From assembly GCA_009667805.1 (NCBI GenBank), contig CM019069.1, positions 53,200,422 to 53,264,421 on the forward strand: a stretch of DNA of 64,000 nucleotides. The letters run 5' to 3'. This DNA comes from Leptobrachium leishanense (lineage: Eukaryota; Chordata; Amphibia; Anura; Megophryidae). The notes under the pieces are model-generated. The model saw only the letters and a list, made by a program, of their open reading frames with translations. It ran no database searches and was not told where the DNA came from. Positions 10,604 to 21,840 of the stretch are shown here, piece after piece. The first letter of the stretch is position 1, and every line of letters begins with the position of its first letter. The position numbers and the translations under genes were made by a program.

Positions 10604-11572
10604 GGCTGGGGTCAGACGAGCCTATTTGAAGAGAGGAAGGAACGTCTGTGAGAGTGGATGTTCCTTCCACTCAACGCCCGTCTGGCCATCTTGCTGAGCA
10701 CACTTAGGGCCACATTACATTCTTGACGCTAACGTTAACGCTCCCCTGCGTGAGCATTAACGTTAACTACGGTGTCTACCGCATATTACGATCCAAACGC
10801 AAACGGGTTAAGTAACCCGTTTGCGTTTGGTACCTTGCGCTTTTCAGCGCGAGGTTACTATACTTTGCACTCCCTATACTTAACATGGGGAGCGCAAAGT
10901 GTTAATCGGCGTTAGGATTACAAAGTCCCAGCGCTGATTAATGTCCGGCTGTGGTTAGCAGAAAGTTAACCAGAGCCAGGACTTGGTGTTAAAGGATTCC
11001 GCTTCTGCAGAACCCGTTAACACCAGCCTAAAAAATAAAAAACAAGTCAGATATTCACCTCCTGTCCCTCGGCTCTGACCGCGGCTCCGACCGCCCCCTC
11101 CGTCCGGCGGAAGAAGGGAAAGACTGGGGGAAAAAGTTCCCCCAGTCTCTCCCTTCATATCACTACGCCGACCGGCCGGAATATCCTGTCCCGTAGCATG
11201 CGGTAACAATGCAGGCAGCATTTTTTGTGCCTGCATTGTAATCTAGCGTTAAAACGCGGGCTCAAGGGGGAAAACTGTGGGCGCAGTTTTTCCTCCCTTG
11301 CGCCCATGTTTTAACGCTAGGATAGTAATGTGGCCCTTAGTGCGCCCAGCGCTGCAAGGCTCGATCCTCCTATGGAGAATCCCGCTTTGAACCCCCTTCA
11401 ACGCGCATCCTAGCACTTTGATGGAGAGGGCTGTTGCACGGACACAGCACGGCTGCTGTTGCGTGTGCAATTTGTACGCGCACAACAGCGTGTGGCTGGC
11501 CCCGTCGAATGTCTCAATACTGCAATGGACGCCAGAAGGCACGTCAGTATGGGCGCTCGTCTGACGCCAGCC
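10604..11572. mobile_element. MITE, GGGTCAGACGA family, carrying a nested MITE
   Basis: The ends are GGCTGGGGTCAGACGAG and CTCGTCTGACGCCAGCC. TAA flanks both sides (10601-10603, 11573-11575), a 3-bp TWA duplication as in PIF/Harbinger elements. Its middle is split by the 630-bp element at 10707-11336. Internal GGAAGGAACG/CGTTCCTTCC words tie it to 4129-4422 and 17021-17335. Confidence 0.85.
10707..11336. mobile_element. Nested MITE with GGGCCACATTAC ends
   Basis: Terminal inverted repeats GGGCCACATTAC and GTAATGTGGCCC are flanked by TTA on both sides (10704-10706, 11337-11339). The uninterrupted site can be seen in the related MITE near 17115-17135 (AGTTAGTGCGCTCAGCGC), which confirms the TTA duplication. 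Inside is a perfect hairpin with 18-bp arms at 10793-10830. The 93-codon open frame inside it resembles no known protein. Confidence 0.85.
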
Positions 11573-11575
11573 TAA

Positions 11576-11885
11576 AATGTCAGTGTGATTTTATGCATTA
11601 TTTTGCGATCTCTGGATTTTTGTTTGACTTTTGTTTGCTTTGGTCATTTTAGCGTATTTCCTTCAATAAAAGTTAAGTTTTATCTACCGTTCCTCAACCC
11701 TCCTGACAAACTCTTAGCTTATTTCTTCCTTTCATGCATATATATTCTGGGGTTATGCCCCACGTATTTTAAGGCTAAGATTGTATGTAAACTCCTGACA
11801 TGAATGCTTATGGATGTTATTCCTTAATTATTTACTTATTGCTGTTTTCAAATAATAATTTATCAATGTCCTATAAGGCAGAACT
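11576..11885. other. No gene recognised
   Basis: AT-rich with short open frames only. Confidence 0.5.
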
Positions 11886-11889
11886 TTAA

Positions 11890-12378
11890 CCCCTTCACTA
11901 CAGAGGGATTTTCCAAAAACCAGGAACCAGTGTTTTTTTTTAAAAATCATTTTTAATTAATTATACAGTAAGACATATTTGGGCATATTCCCAGTGTATT
12001 TCTTACTGTAATAACATATTTGGCCAATAGATGGCTCCATCTACTACCAAATTGAGTGACAGCTGTTACAGTTGCAGCTTGTGGTTCCCTGCATCGGCTG
12101 CTGAATGTCTGTCAGGACATTCAGTTAGACAATTTTACAGTTTTAGCTCTTTGGGCATTATGCCCACAGGGCTAAAACGTTGGTGGCACCTTCCGCAAAC
12201 CCAAAAGCAAAGAAAATTTGTTTGCAGCAAACAAATTTCATTTGTTTTTGAGCTGCAGATCGAGATATCTCGATACAGGGGCACTTGATGGTGCCTTTGA
12301 AACCTGAGATATCTCGATATAGGGGCACTTGATGGTGGCTTTGAAGCCTGAGATATCTCGATCTCGGTAGTGAAGGGG
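11890..12378. mobile_element. piggyBac-like MITE (CCCCTTCACT ends)
   Basis: Flanked by TTAA (11886-11889, 12379-12382). The ends are CCCCTTCACTAC and GTAGTGAAGGGG. TTAA duplication plus CCC-starting termini is the piggyBac pattern. Contains AGATATCTCGAT direct repeats near 12250-12362. Homologous to 12973-13446. Confidence 0.8.
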
Positions 12379-12382
12379 TTAA

Positions 12383-12968
12383 GTAACAGGCAACTGCAGT
12401 AATTCGATCTGAAAGGGATCAAATAATGGCAAAAAGAAGAGTTATGAAAACGTGCTTTCTCCAGAATTTCGTAATTGACATGAAACCTGCTTTGCCTAAA
12501 ATATAAGCGACACAGAATTGCCCAATAACACAAGTGATGAAATACGTTTAAAAACCAAAACCTGGGACACTAAGTAAAACCTCTTTTGTAAGAACAGTGT
12601 TTAGAAGATTTGGATTAGCCATGGCTAGAAATCCTTATCAAACGTGTTAATGTATGACACCGGAGGCGTATAATTGCATCGAACATTGCCCCCTTCCCTT
12701 GTCATATACTGTAGATTTATGTCTTATGTTTCTTAGTAATCTAGTTATTGTGCAAGTCTCAAATTATACTAATCGATTAAAAACACAGCTCTGGAACCGT
12801 TATATTATGTAAAGCTAGTTATGTAAGACGTTCAGGTGTTTATTACCCGTTTCCTTTTATAACACATTGTCTACTTACAGAGTCATATTAACCCCTTTAC
12901 TGCCAAAATTTACAATTACATACATGTTGTTTTGCATTGAAAACATTAAAGGCTCTATTCAGATGTCA
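12383..12968. other. No gene; possible stray MITE end
   Basis: No coding signal. The words TTAACCCCTTTACTGCC at about 12889 look like a lone terminus of the piggyBac-like family. Confidence 0.45.
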
Positions 12969-12972
12969 TTAA

Positions 12973-13446
12973 CCCCTTCACTACCAAGTGATTTTCCATA
13001 AAAACATTGTCAGAAACAAGTGGTTTTTTGTAAAATCATTTTTATTTCATTATAAAGTAAGAAATATTTGAGATTTGACACCTTGTATTTCTTACTGCAA
13101 ATAACCTATTTTGGCCATTAGATGGCGCCATCTACTGCCAAATTGAGTTACAGCCTTTTGAGCGGCTGGACTATTTTCTTCTTTTTTTTTCCCTGCATCG
13201 GCTGCTGAAGGTCTGATATTTCAGAGCTTTCAGCAGCTGATTTTAGAATTTTAGCTCCTTGGGCATTATGCACACAGAGCTAAAACTTTGGGGGGCACCT
13301 TTTCCAGGCCAAAAGCAAACAAAATTTGTTTGCAGCAGAAGAACTTCATTTGCTTTTGGCCTGCAGATCAGCATATCGAGATATCTCTATCGGGGCACCG
13401 TATGGTGCCATTGAAGCCTGAGATATCTCTATCGGTAGTGAAGGGG
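12973..13446. mobile_element. piggyBac-like MITE, second copy
   Basis: Flanked by TTAA (12969-12972, 13447-13450) with ends CCCCTTCACTACC and GGTAGTGAAGGGG. The internal GGCCATTAGATGGCGCCATC block and the GATATCTC words match 11890-12378. Confidence 0.8.
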
Positions 13447-13450
13447 TTAA

Positions 13451-14042
13451 TAGTGGTTTGCTATTGGATAAACTGGCTGCGGGACCTTATCCATAAGCAG
13501 CTCATTTTATTAACATCTTTATTCTGGCCGAGCCACTGTATTAGTGTCTTGATTTCACATACGTGGGATCTGTTGATCGATACCAACCCCGACTCCCACT
13601 GCTAGTGGCTCCTGAAGTCCATAGGACTCCATGGAGAGATGCACGAACCTGTGTGAGCATCACGCGAGGTGCATGTGCGGGGATCATACTGGGACCACGG
13701 GAGAAGAGTGGGAACTATTTCTTTCCAATTTTGTGCTGCATATGTTGAGCGAAGTAGAGATCAGAGATAAATTTGCCCAAAAATAGATTTTTCATAAAGT
13801 TGTTGACGCTGCTATTCTTTGTTCTTCTTGACTCAAGCAAGTTTTCTGCAAACTTCACTGGAACAGGACAATACTTCAGAGCTCTAAAAATTATATTTAA
13901 CCGATGGAGCAAAGAAATGCCATAATTTAGGCCATAATATTTATAAGGTTTTTCATAAATATTATCCTATGCCTTTGCTTTAGCTATTATTGTGATTTGT
14001 AGAAAATTTGACATTTTCTGAAATGATTCGACACCGCTTCAC
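13451..14042. other. No gene recognised
   Basis: Only short open frames. Nothing recognisable. Confidence 0.45.
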
Positions 14043-14046
14043 TTAA

Positions 14047-14459
14047 CCTCCCTGGCAGTATGATATTTTTAAAATTTCTTGTCCAAAAGTGGTCAATTGT
14101 TTTCTTTTTTTTGCCCCCCCCCAGCGATGTTCCCGAGTGTGGCTCGGGGTTAAATTACTATGCTGGAAGCGGTAACCCCGAGCAACACTCGGGATGCCGC
14201 TGGATACATCACCTCTCCCTGCGCTCCCTCAATGTCCCCAGCTTCCTCCTCCGGCTATCGCGACCCTCATACATCCTGGTTCCATCCTCGCGAGAAGGGA
14301 ATCCAGCAAGTAAAACGACGTGATCGCCAGAGGAGACTGTGGGGGACATCGAGGGAGCGCAGGGAGAGGTAATGTATGCAGCACGAGTGTGGCTCGGGGT
14401 TAACGCTTTCAGCAGTGAAATTTAACCCTGAGCCACACTCGGGAACACCGCCAGGGAGG
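14047..14459. mobile_element. MITE with CCTCCCTGGC ends
   Basis: Flanked by TTAA (14043-14046, 14460-14463). Ends CCTCCCTGGCAGT and CCGCCAGGGAGG. Internal inverted words CGAGTGTGGCTCGGGGTTAA recur twice. A homologous copy lies at 43826-44455 in RBM45 intron 5. Confidence 0.82.
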
Positions 14460-14463
14460 TTAA

Positions 14464-14815
14464 GGCTCTTTAGTTCTAAAACCTTTTAAGGCGCTATTCC
14501 CCACCTAACGCTAAAACGGGATGCTAACGGGGAGAACCTGCGCTTCCACGCCGTCGTGAGTATCACCTCCCAGAGTCCTTAGGACTCCATGGAGGGATGA
14601 GCTTCTGGGCCACGAGATCGTGGAGTGAATGCAGAGGGAGACTGGGAACTATTTGTCCCCAGTCTCACTCTACTCCAGTGACGAGAAGCAACGGAACGGA
14701 CCACCATTCTCACTGTGAGATGAAAGAGGAGCGAATAATTTAAGAGGGGGGGGGGTTATTGGGTGCTAAATGATTTTGCAAAAGTGGAATCCATTAGTGC
14801 CAGCTTCTAGGTAGG
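14464..14815. other. No gene recognised
   Basis: Unassigned sequence. Bases 14816-14830 are the left 15-bp target duplication of the following insertion. Confidence 0.5.
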
Positions 14816-15422
14816 CGTTTGTAAAATTTTAAAGAGAAAGCCCTTTAGGCGCGTGGAGTATGGTACTATCGGAAGATCTACCGATGATTTAGATTATATA
14901 GATGCACAATACATTCATTTGTTTAAAACATAAAACATATAATAAAGTTTAAAATACTCCTAAAGTCCAGAATGTCCTCGATGTCTTAGTATTATTATAC
15001 TTTATGTAGGTCAAAACATATGGATCAAGGTTTTCTTCAAAAGTCCTCTTTATTGTCCCCCAGTGGTTGTATAGATGAAATCTTCTGTATTTAGAAGGAT
15101 CCTCTATACAAAGCAGGCTCAGCGGGACTTCTAAAGGTTCTATGGAGTAATAAGAAAGAGGGCCATTGCGCAGTATACAGCAGTAGTCACCCCTGTCGCT
15201 TCCCCTAGGGGGTACTTACAGACTCCGGAGCCCCTATCCTGGCTCTGAGGGGGTCCCGCTTGTAGGGTATTTTTATGGCAACCCTTTGCCCTCTCAGAAT
15301 TTCTCGGTCAGCTCAATCAGGTCATCGGCGGTAAAAGGAAGAAAAAATCGCCTTCTGATGGATTGGAGAAGATTTATTCTTATAGAAAATATAAAATGAA
15401 AGTAAAAGGCACTCTAAGTGCT

Positions 15423-15464
15423 ACTGAAACACGTTTTGCCGATTATTCGGCTTCATCAGTCAGT
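15423..15464 (-). ncRNA. Hammerhead motif, inverted twin, probably dead
   Basis: The mirror of 15470-15511 on the minus strand. CTGATGA, stem I and stem II are kept, but the GAAA core has become AAAA (the invariant G is lost at 15437) and CGCG has become CGTG. Cleavage is therefore unlikely. Confidence 0.65.
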
Positions 15465-15469
15465 AAATC

Positions 15470-15511
15470 ACTGACTGATGAAGCCGAATAATCGGCGAAA
15501 CGCGTTTCAGT
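15470..15511 (+). ncRNA. Hammerhead ribozyme motif, type I, intact core
   Basis: In order: stem I strand ACTGA (15470-15474), core CTGATGA (15475-15481), an extra A, stem II GCCGA/TCGGC around ATAA, core GAAA (15497-15500), a minimal stem III ACGCGT, cleavage-site T at 15506, and stem I partner TCAGT (15507-15511). Every invariant core position is present. Stem III has two pairs and a two-base loop, so activity as a dimer is likely if it is active at all. Predicted cleavage is after 15506. Confidence 0.8.
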
Positions 15512-16192
15512 AGCACTAAGAGTGCCTTTTACTTTCATTTTACTTTAATTTTATATTTTATATAAGAATAAATCTTCTCCAATCCATCAGAAGGCGATTT
15601 TTTTTTCTTCCTTTTACCGCTGATGACCTGATTGAGCTGACCGAGAAATTCTGAGAGGGCAAAGGGTTGCCATAAAAATACCCTACAAGCGGGACCCCCT
15701 CAGAGCCAGGATAGGGGCTCCGGAGTCTGTGACTACTGCTGTATACTGCGCAATGGCCATCTTTCTTATTACTCCATAGAACCTTTAGAAGTCCCGCTGA
15801 GCCTGCTTTGTATAGAGGATCCTTCTAAATACAGAAGATTTCATCTATACAACCATTGGGGGACAATAAAGAGGACTTTTGAAGAAAACCTTGATCCATA
15901 TGTTTTTACCTACATAAAGTATAATAATACTAAGACATCGAGGACATTCTAAACTTTATTATATGTTTTATACAAATGAATGTATTGTGCATCGATATAA
16001 TCTAAATCATCGGTAGATCTTCCGATAGTACCATACTCTAAGCGCCTAAAGGGCTTTCTCTTTGATACCAAAATACACAAAAGATAATATTAAACATACC
16101 TTTTCGGGCAGCGAGGAGTATTATCAAATTACGGTCCATAGCGCCTTTCGACCCTACATTCCCTTTTATCTATCTATCGTTTGTAAAATTTT

Positions 16193-17020
16193 GTTTAACC
16201 CATCGGTGCGATAATTGGCGCTAGCACTTTGTAAAACTTTACTTATCGGAAGGCTAATTACTGATTGCGCTGCCCACATTACGCATAGGGTACGCAAAGT
16301 ACAGTAAGCTTGCGGAACCTAACACAATCACCAATGCACTGATTTTTCACAGGTTTAGCATTAGGGATGTAATATGGGGGGCATACATTAAAGTCACTAA
16401 TCCTGGCGTTAACACTTACATATCCGAACGATAACGTTAGCATTCACTAAGGGATAGGGTCCTTAATGTTTTGTTGAAATCAGCACCGAAAAAAAAGAAC
16501 ACAATAAAACAACTTTCAATCCATCAGATTACTGCATTGTTTTGTCCAGCTTGACTTCGACGACCTGCGATGATTTTTTTCCCCCCCACAAGCAGATAAT
16601 TAAGCTATAAATCCTAAAAGACAGCTAATTATCATCAATAATGAATGTGCTTCCCACTAAAACGAAACCTGGACAAAGTGATAATACAGCGAGGTGTCGC
16701 TGCATATTAACATGCAGCGAACCGGATTTCTTTACAGCAGTGCGGCAGCAACTGTGGCACGCTGAATTTTGAAACTGCATTCCCCATGATCCTCAGCAAT
16801 GTTCGGCGTGGAGTTGATTGCCTTAGTACCCCCAGTTATGTAACGGCATTTCCCTTTAACATTCTGCTATTTTAAAGAATGCAGATTACTGGAAATTAAG
16901 TTTCACAGATACATAATATCTTAAATATAATAATTATACTTTTTTTATTTTCTTGAGTCAAACGCTTGTCCTTACCAAACTTCTCCAATGACAAATTGCC
17001 GCCCGGTTATAGTGAGCTAC
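16193..17020. other. No gene recognised; possible MITE debris
   Basis: Short phrases near 16200-16460 (GCGCTAGCAC, AATATGGGGGG, AACGTTAGC) resemble worn pieces of the GGGCCACATTAC family, but no boundaries can be drawn. Confidence 0.35.
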
Positions 17021-17335
17021 GCTTCACTATTAGACGAGCGTTTTTGAGAACGGAAGGAATGTCCGTGAGAGTGGGCGTTCCTTCCACTCTGACACCCGTC
17101 TGGCCACCACGCTGAGTGCAGTTAGTGCGCTCAGCGCTGCAAGGCTCAATCCTCCTATGGAGGATCACGCTTTGCAGCCCCATCGGAAAGCTTCGACAGG
17201 GAGGCTTTCAGCACGTCCACTGTAGCGCACGCAAGCTAGTGTGTGGCCAGTCCTGTCAAAGTGTCACGACGCTGCGACAGACGCCAGGAGGCATGTCAGT
17301 AAGGGCACACGTAGTGCGCTCGTCTGACCCCAACC
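17021..17335. mobile_element. MITE, GGGTCAGACGA family, left end damaged
   Basis: The right end reads CTCGTCTGACCCCAACC. The left end retains TTAGACGAGCG. The interior matches 4129-4422 and the outer parts of 10604-11572. It preserves the empty site for the nested element found at 10707. Confidence 0.7.
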
Positions 17336-17339
17336 TTAC

Positions 17340-18210
17340 CGTTTAACATCTTACTTTTGTATTTTCATTTGAGTTCGGCACCTTGAAGGAGCAGATGTTA
17401 AGTTTTCTTTCTTTCCTTCCTTTTTTAAAATGGCAGGTGTAGACATTTGTTAAACACAGGATGCAAAGATTGTACAGAATATATATAAATTTATCTTTCT
17501 TTTCCAGTAATTTGTAGTTCCTTTCTGGCAGTTTCTGTAGTTCTTCTGGGAATGAGGGCAGGGTGTGGATTCTGCAAGCTCTGAGGAATTAAAGAGAGAA
17601 CTTGAAATTCCGTGGAGAATGTGTGTTGAAAGGGACTCTCTAGGCACCCTGACAATTTAATTGTACAGGAGTAGTCACAGATCGCTGAGTGTCCGTCTAC
17701 CAACTGTCCCTGGGAAGGAGGGGGGCCCACTTATTGCAAATCTGATCATGCATGGCCAACAGCAGTATGGGGATAAGGGTCAGAAAGTCTCACAAATAAC
17801 AAGAGACGAGCATAAAAAAAAACAAGGCCGGAAAGGAAGCATTAACTAATAACCCAACCTGTGCTGCATCCTGGATCTGATCTGTTATTTGATTAAAGCA
17901 CAATATATAACAGATGTACTTTTTCCTGAAGATCCTCCTTTTAGACAGGCATCTATTTCTTAAAAAAAAAATCCCAAGTTTACGAGTTCAGGAATTTTAA
18001 TTACCTTTGTCATCCATAAAGAGAACCCAAATAACAAAAAGGTGCAAAGGTCCAAAGGGGTGATGTGTCATTTTGACACTTTATGGGCACTCATTTAATC
18101 CTGCGTTTGGCGGCACAAGCATTTTTTTAATACAAAACGGTTGGCGAACCTTGGTACCACAGAGGTTTTGAAGCTACATGCTCTATGATGCTCTGACAGC
18201 TATAAGGCCG
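17340..18210. other. No gene recognised
   Basis: Only short open frames on either strand. Includes AACTACAT-like and ATGATGCTC words near 18165-18195 from a short dispersed repeat. Confidence 0.45.
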
Positions 18211-18985
18211 GCTAGTAGAGATGTGCACGGCTGGAAAATTCATTTGGTTTCAAATTAATTTTGCTTTCGGAATTTCGTTTGTATCGGATCACCAAAAACC
18301 CCATTGCAAGTTTATTTATTTATAAAGGATTTTACCAGGAAGGATACATTGAGATTTCTCTCGTTTTCAAGTATGTCCTGGGTTCAAGAACATTGAAGTT
18401 AAGATTGGATAGTTGATATCAATTTGAATCGCTAAATAAAACCATATTTATCAAATCCTGGTATTAACCCTTTCACTGCTGAGGACGTGTGGGGAACGTC
18501 CTCATTGACTCCCAAGGAAAGATAGGGGGTGGAGATAAGGGTTCCTTTGAACCCAGATATCTCGACTGTTTTCAGCTAGCAGGGTCATGTTTGGTATAAT
18601 TAGAAAGGCAAGAGCATGGCCTTTCCAATGATACCGACCAGGTTTTCTGTATTTTTTTTTTTTTACTTTAAAAAGAAAATTGTGGTTTTTTTTTTAAGAC
18701 GTGAAATGGCTCAGCAGTGAAGGGGTTAAAAGGCAAGCTAGGATTAAATGTTGGGCCGTCCATTGGCTGGTGGTGCTGACAGATTCAGCACCACCTGCCA
18801 ATTTATAGAAACCGGATGCTTTGTACAACAGTCCAACGAATCTGATTAGCTTCAGTACTTGACTGTATAAGTTGATATTCATTCGAATCGATCTTAACTA
18901 AATAAAACCTCAAATCAAATCCTGCTCAAGAATCACTTAATGGTTGAATTGGGATTCGTTACAAAACGAATACACACCTCCACTG
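18211..18985. mobile_element. MITE with TAGAGATGTGCACGG ends, with nested insertions
   Basis: The left end is TAGAGATGTGCACGGCTG and the right end CACACCTCC. It is homologous to 1470-1931. A SINE-like fragment (18312-18400) and a piggyBac-like MITE (18478-18725) sit inside it. Confidence 0.6.
18478..18725. mobile_element. Small piggyBac-like MITE
   Basis: Flanked by TTAA (18474-18477, 18726-18729). Ends CCCTTTCACTGCTGAGG and GCAGTGAAGGGG. Carries GACGTGTGGGGAACGTCC and closely matches 32544-32796. Confidence 0.82.
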
Positions 18986-19221
18986 GCTGGGAATCATGGA
19001 ACATGTAGTTCCAAAACATCTGGGGAATAAAGTTTCACCATCACTGTCCTAGATTCTTAATTCCCAAACACATTAATTTCTATATAGTGTATAGAAAACA
19101 ATGTTTTGCAAGAGAAATTCAGACCACAGCATGAGAGATTTCGTTGAATAAGCTTCTCATACTCTCGTTTGCAATTTCAGGAAAACAAAACAACGGTGCT
19201 TCATGAATATTAATCCCACTA

Positions 19222-19976
19222 TTAGGGTTATTCAAAGGGAATCGAATAGTCACCGCACGTTCGCTGACTTTGTCAATTCGGCGATCCCATTTCAGCAACC
19301 CTGTGGTGTATTTAGCATAATGCAGGGAAAAGTTGCCGTAAAACCAGGGCGAACGCACACTGAAACCCGCAAAAACATCTGGATTAACACAGAACACGCC
19401 GGAGAAATCCAAGCAGGAGCTGATCACAGCACAGAGCAGCAGCCGGAAAAACCCGACACCGCAGACGAATGGAAAAAAAAAAAAAGTACACGCTTGAATG
19501 TTTAAAAAGTGAAACGGTGTTTGCAAAGAAACTACTGAACGAAAATGTCTGAAATTTACATATAAGATCCAATGATTGATAATAAAAAATGCCGTTATAG
19601 AAAAAAAAAAAAACGCTCAAGATCAAAAGAGACTTTTTAATGCAGAACATTATAAACGGTTTATTAGATATTGAAATAAAAAAAAATAAAGAAAAAAGAC
19701 TTATTTTTAACATTGAAGTCTATGGGATTCACCTGAATAAACCTGTCGAATGAAGCAACCGAATGGCAGGGCATTTCGGCAACTTTTCACTGCTGGTTTT
19801 TGTTCTCTGAATAGACGAAGCTATGGGGATTTCACTGCCCTCGAGTAGGCACCGTATGTGCAGGCAATTCGCCAACATTTGGCGAACTGCCTGATCTCTG
19901 AATAGCCAAATGGCCAAGGAAAATCAGCGTTCGGTTACCTTTTGGCAGCCATTCGGATCTCTTTGAATAACCCTGT
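19222..19976. mobile_element. Non-autonomous repeat, GGGTTATTCA family
   Basis: Inverted ends AGGGTTATTCAAAG and CTTTGAATAACCCT. It shares long blocks with 2641-3448, 31390-32090 and 58540-59340. No coding capacity; the minus-strand frames over A/T-rich parts are chance. Confidence 0.7.
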
Positions 19977-20295
19977 ATATCTAAACAATGTGTCATTAGC
20001 CACAGTCAACCACTATAAAGGATGCAGAGGAATGCAAAAGAGGTATTTTGCTGTCATTAACCTGCTCAGGTCCAGTTGTAACCTCTGGAACAGTGTGAGG
20101 ACACTCAGAATGAGAACCCATAGATTATGGTGGCTGCAGTGTCCCCTGAAAACTGAAGTTACATTTTTGTTTCTACAAACCATTGAATTTATCCAATGAC
20201 TTTTTTTGACCAGATGCCAGTTAAACCAATTTCATTATTCCCCCTCTCCAACACTTTCAATTAACCCATTTTTACAGCAATCTAGCATAAATTTC
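19977..20295. other. No gene recognised
   Basis: Nothing recognisable. Confidence 0.45.
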
Positions 20296-20298
20296 TTA

Positions 20299-20725
20299 GG
20301 CTAGGGTCAGACGAACGCATTTTTCACGTGCGTTTAGCCGCGCGAAATTACGGCCGTGCTAGCAGCAAATGACTTCCAATGCCAGGGAACATACGACGAA
20401 CGGCCGCACGAAAGGTCGTCCGTGCAACGCAAGTGGCCAACGAACGCATTTTTTCGAGAACGTCAAACCGCTACTACTGACGTACAGAGTGCGTTGCGGC
20501 CGCATAGCGGCGTGTGTGTGTGATTAGGAGACGTCAGACGCTGCTAATGTCCGGCTAACATAACGTCCAGACACAAAAAGTGTTTTTATTGATGATCCGT
20601 ACAAAATCACGGACGAAAATGCGCATCGTATGACCGCTATCGCGTATTCCGTGAAAAAATACGTCCATTCGTTCGAACGCACTTTTCACGGACAACGCGA
20701 AAAATGCGTTGGTCTGACCCTAGCC
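20299..20725. mobile_element. MITE, GGGTCAGACGA family
   Basis: Inverted ends GGCTAGGGTCAGACGAACGC and TGGTCTGACCCTAGCC. TTA precedes and TAA follows. Very CpG-rich against an AT-rich background. Same subfamily as 30664, 55475, 59469, 60432 and 61715. Confidence 0.88.
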
Positions 20726-20728
20726 TAA

Positions 20729-21691
20729 GTGGAAGGGGAGATCTTGACATTTTCCAAGAGAACGTAGAATCTGGAGGCCTCATGACAGCGCTCGAGAGCC
20801 TGTTTGTCTCAGCACTGGTACCCCATTTCCTTTAAAATTCTAAATCATGGTAAATCCGTACAAAGGTCTTCATAACAGCATCCCTGCCTACATCTCTCGT
20901 ATTAGCAGGTATGTTCTGACCAGGTCACTTTGCTCCACCATGATCGGTTATCAGGTCCTCGTACCCACACTGGTACTCCATCCCACCTAACAGTCAACTC
21001 TGCCATCCCACCAGTTTCTAAAACCGCATTACTTCAGAGATGCCCATTAGCTCAGTCCACTGCACTTTGATCTCCTACCCAGCCCCATGCACCCTATTAC
21101 TTCTCACTCATCCATTTACCCTCCTCAGTGTGTGTCACCCCACAGCTCTTCGCTTATAAGCTCGATCAGGGTTTTCTTTTACCAATTATTCGCAGTGTGT
21201 CCAACTTGTTAATTGGTTTCTATTGTCCTATCCAGTGTAGGGAATTTGTTGGCGCTTTTTAAATACTAGAATCAGCCACCATATCATGGAGATTGAGTCT
21301 CTGCTGGGATTCTTCAAAAAAAAAAAAAAAAAATCTGATTTCTAGATTGCAGCAACAACTTGTCAAAACCTGTAGAGTACAAGTACCTTGTAGACCACAA
21401 AGAACGTGCTGCAACGATAATAAAATATAAATTGCAGTGAATATGCACAACCTACACACTAGCAGATATAATGTAAAATCCCTTCCAGGTTACAAAAAAA
21501 AAGGCAAACACAAAGCTCAAGAAAATGCAGATGAAATTTAATTATCTGTATCCTCCTCCAAATTTTTGTTTAAATTTCTTTAAACATTTGTTGAATACAT
21601 GCGCACTAAAACAGACAAACATGGAAATCCACATGTAACAGGCGTGACGTGAAGTTAAAATATTGGCATTAGTTCCATTGCACACAACACG
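20729..21691. other. 3' flank of the cytochrome c gene
   Basis: No other gene seen. A minus-strand ATTAAA at about 21537-21542 is a possible poly(A) signal about 150 bases beyond the stop; this is weak. Confidence 0.4.
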
Positions 21692-21840
21692 TTATTCAGA
21701 CGTTGCCTTCTTTAAATAGGCAATGAGATCACATCGCTCACTCTTCTTTTTCATGCCAGCAAAAATCATTTTCGTTCCAGGTATATATTTCTTTGGGTTC
21801 TCTAAATACTCAAAGAGGGTTTCCTCTTTCCAAGTAATTC
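21692..21840 (-). CDS. CYCT: Cytochrome c coding exon 2
   Basis: Encodes the C-terminal half, including the Met ligand in PGTKMIFAG, and ends KKATSE then TAA. The acceptor CCTTGTAG is preceded by a run of about 20 T on the coding strand. A Cys sits in SERCDLI where Glu, Ala or Gln are more usual. Confidence 0.9.

Larger units (their letters stand above)
14831..16177 (+). mobile_element. Foldback retroelement with central hammerhead motifs (Penelope-like or retrozyme-like)
   Basis: A 15-bp duplication CGTTTGTAAAATTTT flanks the insertion exactly (14816-14830 and 16178-16192). Inside, a left arm (14831-15464) is the inverted copy of a right arm (about 15470-16063), with a spacer of only about five bases; arms differ by some indels. 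A unique tail, 16064-16177, follows the right arm only. Hammerhead ribozyme motifs face outward from the centre on both strands. A target duplication of this length, with one full arm plus tail and one inverted tail-less arm, suggests reverse-transcription-based insertion rather than a DNA transposon. Penelope-like elements are known to carry hammerheads and inverted copies. No protein is encoded, so it must be non-autonomous. Confidence 0.75.

Noticed and set aside
14831..16063. The palindrome as an assembly artefact
   Set aside because: The arms differ by indels and substitutions, a tail is present on one side only, and a 15-bp duplication flanks it, all of which fit a real insertion.
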